Positions 1-5,605 of a DNA stretch of 6,739 nt are shown here, in pieces (the first letter of the stretch is position 1; every line of letters begins with the position of its first letter). The notes beneath the pieces were generated by a model. It was not told where the DNA came from and did no database searches. It saw nothing but the letters and a program-made list of their open reading frames with translations. The DNA comes from an uncultured beta proteobacterium (GTDB lineage Bacteria; Pseudomonadota; Gammaproteobacteria; Burkholderiales; Burkholderiaceae_B): the NCBI GenBank assembly GCA_903929925.1, contig CAIYWO010000344.1, positions 1 through 6,739 of the forward strand, written 5' to 3'. Both the position numbers and the translations under genes were made by a program.

Positions 1-447
1 AGAACCCGCATATGCCTGCATGAACAGATCGTTCGCAGGCTCTTTGCTCAAGGGGCCCGTAGCGCCAAAACCGCTGATCGCACAATACACAAGACGCGGA
101 TTCACTTTCGCTAGCGATTCATAGTCGAGGCCAAGGCGCTCTAGCGCACCGACACGATAGTTATGTACCAAGACATCCGCTTGTTCAATAAGGCCTCGAG
201 CAATCTTGACACCTTCAGGTGTCTTAAGGTCGATCGCAATGCCACGTTTGTTACGGTTCGCCGCGGCATAGTAATAGCTCATTGAATCATGAAAAAACGG
301 CGACCATGCTCGGCTGTCATCACCGACCTCAGTACGCTCGATTTTGATCACATCGGCGCCATAGTCCCCCAACAACATGCCACAAAATGGCCCAGCCATT
401 GCCACGCTGATTTCTACAACTTTAATTCCTGCAAGCGGTGCCGTCAT
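1..447 (-). CDS. CaiB/BaiF family III CoA-transferase, N-terminal part (runs off left edge)
   Basis: The 149 visible residues begin MTAPLAGIKVVEIS and carry the N-terminal signatures of family III CoA-transferases: the VIKIER segment at about 33-38 followed by GDDSR (42-46), NRNKRG at 64-69 leading into AIDLKTPEG, and ISGFGATGP at 124-132. Family members move CoA from an acyl-CoA donor to a free carboxylate, through a covalent aspartyl intermediate, in the cytoplasm. The aspartate in the NDLFMQAYAG segment (Asp140) matches the expected catalytic residue. The frame is open to base 1, so roughly two thirds of a normal protein of about 400 residues lies outside. The start is the ATG at 447-445, preceded by GAGG five bases upstream. 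The gene lies 23 bp after the flavoprotein gene and is probably the next cistron of the operon, where it would activate the imported acid. The substrate cannot be told from this fragment. Confidence 0.93.
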   Translation of the reverse strand, partial: MTAPLAGIKVVEISVAMAGPFCGMLLGDYGADVIKIERTEVGDDSRAWSPFFHDSMSYYYAAANRNKRGIAIDLKTPEGVKIARGLIEQADVLVHNYRVGALERLGLDYESLAKVNPRLVYCAISGFGATGPLSKEPANDLFMQAYAGS

Positions 448-452
448 GGTTG

Positions 453-456
453 CCTC
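453..456 (-). promoter_or_regulatory. Ribosome binding site of the CoA-transferase gene
   Basis: GAGG, read on the minus strand, lies five bases before the ATG at 447. It fixes the start of this gene, which is missed if only complete open frames are considered because the gene leaves the window. Confidence 0.7.
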
Positions 457-470
457 GTCACAACTAATCT

Positions 471-1076
471 TTATAAATCATTCTTGTACCGCTCAAGCAT
501 TTCAGCCTGCGTTTCAGGTGGGCCAGCCATTCCCGTCTGCTCACCGATCATCTCTCCCATTGTCGGCAAGCGCGTCCGATCAATTTGCTTAGAGGTATCC
601 CACAGCTTTGAACGCATAAAAGCCTTCGCACAATGTAGATAGGCTTGTGTCACATCCACCTGAATCACTAACTTCGGCGGCTTTAGCTCAGACGTGCAGA
701 GTTTCAATAGCTCCGCAGCAGTCGTCAGCGTCGCCTGACCATTCACACGCAATGTCTCATCAACGCCTGGGATGATGAATAGCATCCCGATACGCCCGGT
801 GTGAATGATGTTCTCTAAGGTGTCTAAGCGGTTGTTGCCCGGCGAGTCCGGGATCAGGACCTGGCCTGCCTCAGTGACCTTGACAAAGCCGGGTGCTCCC
901 CCTCGGGGCGAGGCATCTAAGGCTTCGTCTACGCCCTGACTCCCCAACACGACAAAAGGCGAGAGCGCAATAAACTGGCGGCAATGCTTATCCAGCGCCG
1001 GCATTTGCTTTTTTACTGCGCGCTCTTTAGGCGAAGCGTATAGCGCACGCAGTTGCTCAATCGATTGGATCAACAT
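471..1076 (-). CDS. Pyridoxamine 5'-phosphate oxidase-like FMN flavoprotein, DR2398/MSMEG_1061 type
   Basis: This 201-residue protein has the split-barrel flavin-binding layout of the pyridoxamine-phosphate-oxidase superfamily and the segments I associate with the DR2398/MSMEG_1061 subgroup: HCRQFIALSPFVVLGS (31-46), DASPRGGAPGFV (54-65), PDSPGNNRLDTLENI (76-90), GRIGMLFIIPGVDETLRVNG (94-113) and a C-terminal AYLHCAKAFMRSKLW (145-159). The length is about normal for that group. FMN (or F420) binding and a redox role are inferred from the family; the substrate is unknown and true PLP synthesis is unlikely. There is no convincing ribosome binding site before the ATG at 1076. The stop of the MDR gene lies only five bases upstream, so translation is probably coupled. 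Its place between an oxidoreductase and a CoA-transferase suggests a role in the same pathway or in removing a reactive by-product. The family call is firm, the function is not. Confidence 0.87.
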   Translation of the reverse strand: MLIQSIEQLRALYASPKERAVKKQMPALDKHCRQFIALSPFVVLGSQGVDEALDASPRGGAPGFVKVTEAGQVLIPDSPGNNRLDTLENIIHTGRIGMLFIIPGVDETLRVNGQATLTTAAELLKLCTSELKPPKLVIQVDVTQAYLHCAKAFMRSKLWDTSKQIDRTRLPTMGEMIGEQTGMAGPPETQAEMLERYKNDL

Positions 1077-1081
1077 CGTAC

Positions 1082-2056
1082 TTAATTCATTGACACGACA
1101 ATTTTGCCAAAGTGTTGATTGCCACGCATTTTTGTAAACGCATCGGCAATCTTGTCAAAACTATACGTGCTGTCAATCGGCAAGGCTAATTTGCCCGACT
1201 CGATGTGAGGCCACAGATCACCCATCGCGCGTGAAGCGATTTCACGCACCTCTTCAATACTACGGGTGCGGAACGTGACGCCGGTATACTTAATTCGCTT
1301 GGCCGCATGCAAGTCAAAGTCAAATTCTGCAAACCTTCCCGCGAGGCGTCCCACGTTCACAACGCGTCCCAGTACAGCACAAGCTTCTAGGTTCTGCGTG
1401 CCAAACTTGCCGGACAGTTGATCGATGATCAAGTCGACACCTTTGCCACCATTGGCCTCTGTCGCAAGAGCAGGCCATTTCGGATCGCTATTGTCGATGG
1501 CAAAGTCAGCACCGTACTTCTTCAGTTGCGCGAGTCGACCTGGATTGGACGACGTACCAATCACGGTTTTTGCGCCCATGACTTTAGCAATCTGCATTGC
1601 CATCAATCCCACACCAGACGATGCGCCTTGAATCAACACCGTTTCACCCGCACGCATTTCGCCTGCGGTCATCAGTGCGTTGTGCATCGTGATAATTGAA
1701 ATGGGTAGTGTTGTGGCTTGCTCAAAGGTCATTGAGGAGGAAGGGATGGGCATGACCCGACCCCAGTCGGTGACGACATACTCGGCATAACCACGTGTTC
1801 CCGAACACATCACGCGATCACCCGCCTTGATGCCGCGCACCCGTGCGCCGACCTCTACGACCTCACCGGCCCACTCCATACCAGGAATTGTTCCAGGTCC
1901 TCCGACGCTGCCATGCTGGCCGCCGGACAACACTCCAAGATCAGCACGATTCAACGCGCACGCATGTACGCGCACAAGGACCTGGTCCTCACTGGGAGTC
2001 GGCTTCGGTGCCTCACCAATCTCAAATCCCGTTGCGGTCAGTACAACTGCTTTCAT
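1082..2056 (-). CDS. Zinc-independent MDR oxidoreductase (quinone oxidoreductase type), NAD(P)H-dependent
   Basis: This 324-residue medium-chain dehydrogenase/reductase has an N-terminal GroES-like domain (about 1-115) with NRADL (36-40), IPGMEWAGEVVEVG (57-70) and KAGDRV (77-82). A Rossmann domain follows, with the nucleotide-binding loop GASSGVG at 144-150. The cysteines that bind catalytic and structural zinc in alcohol dehydrogenases are absent at the expected places, which fits the quinone oxidoreductase / enoyl reductase branch. Such enzymes reduce quinones, enones or enoyl thioesters with NAD(P)H in the cytoplasm. I chose the ATG at 2056-2054, giving MKAVVLTATGF. It has AGGA six bases upstream and begins where the family normally begins. 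An in-frame ATG at 2083 would add MLNLKKGNA, has no ribosome binding site, and overlaps a repeated leader motif. The gene follows the SDR gene after 65 bp and is probably in the same operon. A role reducing a CoA-bound unsaturated intermediate is inference. Confidence 0.92.
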   Translation of the reverse strand: MKAVVLTATGFEIGEAPKPTPSEDQVLVRVHACALNRADLGVLSGGQHGSVGGPGTIPGMEWAGEVVEVGARVRGIKAGDRVMCSGTRGYAEYVVTDWGRVMPIPSSSMTFEQATTLPISIITMHNALMTAGEMRAGETVLIQGASSGVGLMAMQIAKVMGAKTVIGTSSNPGRLAQLKKYGADFAIDNSDPKWPALATEANGGKGVDLIIDQLSGKFGTQNLEACAVLGRVVNVGRLAGRFAEFDFDLHAAKRIKYTGVTFRTRSIEEVREIASRAMGDLWPHIESGKLALPIDSTYSFDKIADAFTKMRGNQHFGKIVVSMN

Positions 2057-2062
2057 TGCATT

Positions 2063-2066
2063 TCCT
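2063..2066 (-). promoter_or_regulatory. Ribosome binding site deciding the MDR start
   Basis: AGGA on the minus strand lies six bases before the ATG at 2056, within an A-rich stretch. It favours the shorter protein over the in-frame ATG at 2083, whose upstream bases are GC-rich with no purine tract. Confidence 0.7.
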
Positions 2067-2067
2067 T

Positions 2068-2083
2068 TTTTTAAATTGAGCAT
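2068..2083 (-). repeat. Leader motif, copy 2 (before the MDR gene)
   Basis: On the minus strand this reads ATGCTCAATTTAAAAA and ends 11 bases before the MDR start codon. It matches the copy before the SDR gene at 2935-2950 in 15 of 16 positions. I saw no third copy elsewhere in the window. Its role is unknown: a leader element, RNA-binding site or processing site would all fit. Confidence 0.5.
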
Positions 2084-2121
2084 AAGCGCGGCACGCCACG
2101 CCTATCTATGTTCCAACCAAG

Positions 2122-2916
2122 TTATCTTGTCGCAGACGTCAACCCACCATCGACCACAAGAGTTTGTCCGTTAATGTATCGGGCCTCATCACTCGCAAGA
2201 AATACAACCGCATGTGCCACGTCCCATGACTCGCCCATATATCCTGCTGGTACCTGTTTATGACGATGTGCAACAAACCCTTCGAAGTCACCTTTCGCAT
2301 ACTTGTCAGCGAGGCGCTTAACCAAGGGCGTAAACATGAGGCCGGGCGCTACGCAATTCAACCGAATGCCACGATCGGCGTAAATCACGCCAGTGGTCTG
2401 CATAAGTTGCTGTAAGGCCCCTTTGCCAGCCGAGTAGCCTACTTGCGGCTTGCCGATATAACGCAGGCCGGCGACGGAGGAGATACTCACCACTGAGCCA
2501 TTTCCTTGCGCTTCCATGATCGGCAGTACATATTTACAAGCAAGAAAAGCGCCCTTAACGTTTACGTCAAGCTGCTCATCAAAGACGGCCTCGGACATTG
2601 TGACTGGGTCGCCCGGCTCTGAGCGACCAACGTTGTTCACCAGAATGTCGATGCGGCCGTACTTGGCCATGCAGGCATCAACAAGTTTTTTAACATCATC
2701 CGCTTTGGTTGCGTCTGCGACCATCACGCCTGCAGAGCCACCCTCTTGCTCGATAATTTTTTGTGTTTGTTCGGCAGCTTCTAAATTGAGATCAGACCCA
2801 AAAATTTTTGCGCCCTGACGTGCGAGTGCCACTGCAATCGCCTTGCCATTTCCCCAACCCTCACCGAGCGTGCCACACCCGGTCACCAACGCAACTTTTC
2901 CATCTAGTCTGAACAC
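2122..2916 (-). CDS. Short-chain dehydrogenase/reductase (classical SDR)
   Basis: This 264-residue protein is a complete classical SDR, an NAD(P)-dependent oxidoreductase interconverting an alcohol and a ketone, possibly at the hydroxyacyl / ketoacyl level. Visible motifs are VTGCGTLGEGWGNGKAIA (11-28), an acidic SDLN turn after the second strand (41-44), NNVG (94-97), the Asn of DVNVKG (119), Ser147 in SISSVAG, the Tyr161/Lys165 pair in YSAGK, VAPG (189-192) and the C-terminal INGQTLVVDGG. The glycine-rich loop is longer than the usual TGxxxGIG, a variant I know from a subset of proteobacterial SDRs. The acidic residue after strand two favours NAD over NADP (inference). The start is GTG at 2916. 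An in-frame stop lies 24 bases upstream, no in-frame ATG lies between, and a GGGGG tract sits four bases before the GTG. The gene is 38 bp after the small membrane protein gene and 65 bp before the MDR gene. The exact substrate is unknown. Confidence 0.95.
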   Translation of the reverse strand: MFRLDGKVALVTGCGTLGEGWGNGKAIAVALARQGAKIFGSDLNLEAAEQTQKIIEQEGGSAGVMVADATKADDVKKLVDACMAKYGRIDILVNNVGRSEPGDPVTMSEAVFDEQLDVNVKGAFLACKYVLPIMEAQGNGSVVSISSVAGLRYIGKPQVGYSAGKGALQQLMQTTGVIYADRGIRLNCVAPGLMFTPLVKRLADKYAKGDFEGFVAHRHKQVPAGYMGESWDVAHAVVFLASDEARYINGQTLVVDGGLTSATR

Positions 2917-2934
2917 AATGCCCCCAAATGATTG

Positions 2935-2950
2935 TTTTTATATTGAGCAT
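2935..2950 (-). repeat. Leader motif, copy 1 (before the SDR gene)
   Basis: On the minus strand this reads ATGCTCAATATAAAAA, 18 bases before the GTG start of the SDR gene and just after the stop of the small membrane protein gene. It differs at one position from the copy at 2068-2083. Both copies lie in intergenic leaders of adjacent dehydrogenase genes. Confidence 0.5.
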
Positions 2951-2954
2951 CATA

Positions 2955-3407
2955 TTACCCGCCCGAGACCAAGCGGGCAAAAGCCTTTTGTACAGCTGGG
3001 TCGGCCGCGTAGAAAACGGTCGCGCTCACGCCACTACGCACAACCAGTCTGGGCGCAATCAGCCAAGTCAGGTGGGGAACATAAATAAATTTAGCTTGTC
3101 TGATCTGGTCGATCGCAATGCGCTTGTTCCAAATCCATGTTTGCTCGATCACCCCATCGCGGATGGACGTACGGCTTTTAAGCATCCAAAAATAAATGAG
3201 CCCCGTGACCGCCGCCGCACACCCCCATACCAGTGCTGCAGTGTCGGTAAATTCCGACCACTGCATCTGTTGCATGGCTGGAAGTCCTGACCAGACGATT
3301 GCGGCGACGAATAGAGTCGCCACAAGTTTAATCAGCAATGGAAAAGCGGGTCCCTCAGCCACAAAGTCGGCGGCGATACCATCGACGCTGGCTGGTGTAT
3401 CACTCAT
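2955..3407 (-). CDS. Small two-helix membrane protein with a PH-like C-terminal domain, coupled to the TRAP permease
   Basis: I do not recognise this 150-residue protein by name. A polar N-terminus of about 20 residues is followed by two hydrophobic segments (about 22-41 and 57-76) and a soluble C-terminal part (about 78-150). That part alternates beta-like strands, with RDGVIEQTWIWNKRIAIDQI (83-102) and RLVVRSGVSATVFYA (120-134), then a short helix. This pattern resembles membrane-anchored bacterial PH domains, but the match is by eye and weak. With both helices spanning the membrane, the N- and C-terminal parts would lie on the same side, probably the cytoplasm. Its ATG overlaps the TGA of the large TRAP subunit (ATGA), and there is no ribosome binding site (a C-rich tract sits there instead), so it is probably made by termination-reinitiation. 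The context suggests an accessory protein for the transporter or an operon-specific membrane protein. Function unknown. Confidence 0.8.
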   Translation of the reverse strand: MSDTPASVDGIAADFVAEGPAFPLLIKLVATLFVAAIVWSGLPAMQQMQWSEFTDTAALVWGCAAAVTGLIYFWMLKSRTSIRDGVIEQTWIWNKRIAIDQIRQAKFIYVPHLTWLIAPRLVVRSGVSATVFYAADPAVQKAFARLVSGG

Positions 3408-4909
3408 TTTGCGGGAGGGGTGTTTTTCATCAAATCCCGCATCAGATTGTTGACCGTGTCCTGATCGTTCTGATCTTCTGATTGCTGCAAATCGTTTTCA
3501 GGCACTTCTATCTTGATCGTCTTTAGATCCACCTCAACCGGCTTATCCAAAAAGACCGTCACTGTTTGTGGGAAGAAAATCACAATGACTACAAGCATCA
3601 ATTGCAACAGCACCCAAGGGATGGAGCCGAGGTAGATGTCCTTAGACAACACCTTGGCTGGAAGAGAGCCAGACTTGAACAGGTTGTCGGCCGTGCTGCG
3701 CAAGTAAAACAGCGCAAAGCCAAAGGGTGGGTGCATAAAACTAGTCTGCATGTTCACGCACAACAAAACACCAAACCAAATCATGTCAATCCCAAGCTTG
3801 CTCGCCACCGGCGCCAGCATGGGCAGAATGATGAAAGCGATCTCAAAGAAATCTAGGAAGAACGCGAGGAAGAATACAAAAATATTAACGACAAACAGAA
3901 AGCCAATCTGACCACCTGGCAAACTAGATAACAAGTGCTCAATCCATATGGCACCGTCTACACCCTGAAACACGAGTGAGAACACTCGCGATCCGATCAG
4001 AATAAAGACCACCATGGCAGTGATGCGCATCGTTCCTGTCATACCATCGCGCACGATTGTCCAGTTCAACCGCCGGTGAAACGCAGCCAGCAAAATCGCG
4101 CCCACAGCACCCATCGCCCCCGCTTCAGTCGGTGTCGCAATTGCGCTAGTCATGAAAGGCAACCCACCCATGCTCCCCAACACAGCAAAGATCAGCAGGG
4201 CTGAGGGGATAATCCCACGCAAACACTTACGCCACAGCGCCCAGCCATGCAAGGTACGGGCCTCAGGTGGCAAGCCAGGCATATGGTTCGGACGCAGTCG
4301 CGACAGCACGAACGTATAAACTAAAAATATAAGTATCTGCAGGATTGACGGGCCCCAAGCGCCCTTGTACATATCGCCTACAGAACGACCCAGCTGGTCA
4401 GCCATCACAACAAGCACCAAAGATGGTGGTACAAGTTGTGTAATGGTTCCAGACGCAGCCAATACGCCTGTTGCATAGCGCATGTTGTAGCCGTAACGCA
4501 TCATCACTGGAAGCGATATCATCGCCATCGCAATGACTTGCCCAGCTACTGTTCCTGTGACTGCTCCTAAAACGAATCCAACGATGATGACCGAGTAACC
4601 TACGCCTCCCCGGATTGGGCCAAACAGTTGCCCCATCGAGTCGAGCATATCTTCAGCCAGCCCGCACTTCTCTAACACCGCTCCCATCAAGGTAAAAAAT
4701 GGGATCGCCAACAACAAGTCGTTGGACAAAATACTGAAGATGTTCAGCGGCAAGTTGTACATAAAGGCGGCGGGGAACCAGCCCATTTGAATCGCAATAA
4801 AGCCACTCAACAGCCCCAACGCAGATAACGAGAAGGCGACTGGAAAGCCGATCAACATAATCAGAATCAACCCCAAGAACATCAGGGGTGCAAAATCTTG
4901 CATACTCAT
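3404..4909 (-). CDS. TRAP transporter large membrane subunit (DctM type, FcbT3-like)
   Basis: This 501-residue multi-spanning protein is the ion-coupled transport subunit of a tripartite (TRAP) transporter, which takes up organic acids across the inner membrane with a periplasmic binding protein. Family signatures are IPFFTLMGAVLEKCGLAEDM (69-88), AGQVIAM (122-128), AASGTITQLVPPS (151-163), ATPTEAGAMGAVGA (258-271), LDFFEIAFIILPMLAP (352-367) and NMQTSFMHPPFGFALFYLR (386-404). The LDFFEIAF and HPPFGFALFYLR segments point to the mannitol/chloroaromatic (FcbT3) branch rather than the C4-dicarboxylate branch. Hydrophobic segments cover most of 5-450. The last 45 or so residues form a charged, Asp/Glu/Gln-rich tail that shorter DctM proteins lack. 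The start ATG overlaps the TGA of the small subunit (ATGA), with GAGAGG eight bases upstream; a second Met at residue 3 is possible. The transported compound cannot be deduced. Confidence 0.95.
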   Translation of the reverse strand: MSMQDFAPLMFLGLILIMLIGFPVAFSLSALGLLSGFIAIQMGWFPAAFMYNLPLNIFSILSNDLLLAIPFFTLMGAVLEKCGLAEDMLDSMGQLFGPIRGGVGYSVIIVGFVLGAVTGTVAGQVIAMAMISLPVMMRYGYNMRYATGVLAASGTITQLVPPSLVLVVMADQLGRSVGDMYKGAWGPSILQILIFLVYTFVLSRLRPNHMPGLPPEARTLHGWALWRKCLRGIIPSALLIFAVLGSMGGLPFMTSAIATPTEAGAMGAVGAILLAAFHRRLNWTIVRDGMTGTMRITAMVVFILIGSRVFSLVFQGVDGAIWIEHLLSSLPGGQIGFLFVVNIFVFFLAFFLDFFEIAFIILPMLAPVASKLGIDMIWFGVLLCVNMQTSFMHPPFGFALFYLRSTADNLFKSGSLPAKVLSKDIYLGSIPWVLLQLMLVVIVIFFPQTVTVFLDKPVEVDLKTIKIEVPENDLQQSEDQNDQDTVNNLMRDLMKNTPPAK

Positions 4910-5445
4910 TGAAGTGGCCTCTCGTAGGTCAGATCCATTTGATGGACGCCCATCAGCCAGCCCACGCGCTTGATCATCTCAGCGACGCCTTGCAATGCCA
5001 TCAAGGCAAAGCCCAGCGGCAGCAACATCATGACAGGCCAGCGAATCAAGCCCCCAGCGTTCCCAGAGATTTCGCCAGAAACATACATACCCACAAACAG
5101 CGGCCAGGAAAGATAGGCAAACAGCAGCATCGCAGGCATCAAAAAGAACGTCAGTCCAAATAGGTCGATCCAGACTCGGCTCTTACTTTTTAGCGTCCCG
5201 TAAATTACGTCGACACGAACGTGCTCATTGACGCGCAGGACTTGCGCCGCGCCAAGCATCACACAGGCTGCAAACAAATACCATTGGATCTCAAGCCAGC
5301 CATTTGAGCTGTAAGAAAACGTATAGCGCATGACTGCGTTACCCGCGCTGATTAAGCTGCAAAGCAGGACTGCCCACTTTGCGAATACTGCAAAAAAATC
5401 GCTCACCCGATCAATCAGGCGTGCCAAAGCAAGTAACTGGGTCAT
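4906..5445 (-). CDS. TRAP transporter small membrane subunit (DctQ type, FcbT2-like)
   Basis: This 179-residue protein has four predicted membrane helices (about 17-37, 52-70, 91-113 and 135-157), the usual number for the DctQ subunit that scaffolds the large permease. Diagnostic positions are NGWLEIQWYLF (48-58) and the loop RVNEHVRVDVIYG (71-83); this NEHVRVDV loop is characteristic of the FcbT2/mannitol-chloroaromatic branch. The start ATG at 5445 is preceded by GGAGG seven bases upstream, the strongest ribosome binding site in the window, as expected for the first gene of an operon. It ends in a 4-bp overlap with the large subunit, giving near-stoichiometric coupled synthesis. It is preceded by a 160-bp spacer with a terminator-like hairpin, not by the solute-binding protein gene that commonly sits there. 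Confidence 0.94.
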   Translation of the reverse strand: MTQLLALARLIDRVSDFFAVFAKWAVLLCSLISAGNAVMRYTFSYSSNGWLEIQWYLFAACVMLGAAQVLRVNEHVRVDVIYGTLKSKSRVWIDLFGLTFFLMPAMLLFAYLSWPLFVGMYVSGEISGNAGGLIRWPVMMLLPLGFALMALQGVAEMIKRVGWLMGVHQMDLTYERPLQ

Positions 5446-5452
5446 CTCTATA

Positions 5453-5457
5453 CCTCC
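5453..5457 (-). promoter_or_regulatory. Strong ribosome binding site of the small TRAP subunit
   Basis: GGAGG on the minus strand lies seven bases before the ATG at 5445. This near-consensus site fits independent initiation at the head of a transcription unit, unlike the coupled starts further along. Confidence 0.8.
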
Positions 5458-5465
5458 GAGCGTTT

Positions 5466-5494
5466 AGCTCCGCCCCAATGATCAGGCGCGAGCT
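5466..5494 (-). repeat. Imperfect inverted repeat in the leader of the TRAP operon
   Basis: The ends AGCTC and GAGCT pair perfectly, and the GC-rich inner arms pair with one-base bulges around a central TGATCA palindrome (5479-5484). It lies between the terminator-like hairpin and the ribosome binding site. It could be an operator for a dimeric regulator, a 5' leader hairpin, or chance; I cannot assign a regulator. Confidence 0.35.
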
Positions 5495-5530
5495 GAAAGC
5501 TAACGTCAGATCATAACGAAATGTTGGCTA

Positions 5531-5557
5531 TAAAGCCCTACTTTCAAGTGGGCTTTA
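5531..5557 (-). terminator. Terminator-like stem-loop between the M20 gene and the TRAP genes
   Basis: TAAAGCCC (5531-5538) and GGGCTTTA (5550-5557) form a perfect 8-bp stem. A single-base bulge and three more pairs (ACT/AGT) extend it to a TTCA loop on the plus strand. On the minus strand it lies about 50 bases after the M20 stop codon and ends GGGCTTTAT, the usual shape of an A/T-flanked intrinsic terminator, though the T tract is short and broken by A. It could also act on the plus strand, but no plus-strand gene ends near it. Confidence 0.5.
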
Positions 5558-5605
5558 CCAGCAAATCGACCCTTGGTTAACCCTTAGGCGTCGAGCAGTG
5601 TGCGG

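Noticed and set aside
289..642. Plus-strand open frame of 117 codons over the CoA-transferase / flavoprotein junction
   Set aside because: It is antisense to two well-supported genes, has a Cys/Ser/His-rich composition with no recognisable domain, and is a shadow frame.
2057..2083. Longer form of the MDR protein starting at the ATG at 2083
   Set aside because: The nine extra residues do not match the family N-terminus, there is no ribosome binding site, and a good AGGA lies before the ATG at 2056.
2928..3290. Plus-strand open frame of 120 codons opposite the 150-residue membrane protein
   Set aside because: The minus-strand frame has helices, ATGA coupling and operon position. The plus-strand product is low-complexity and Arg/Pro-rich with no domain.
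5510..5515. TATGAT as a -10 promoter box for the TRAP operon
   Set aside because: It is one base from consensus and well placed, but no acceptable -35 hexamer lies 16-18 bases upstream; that position falls inside the hairpin stem. A promoter is likely in this spacer, but I cannot place it.
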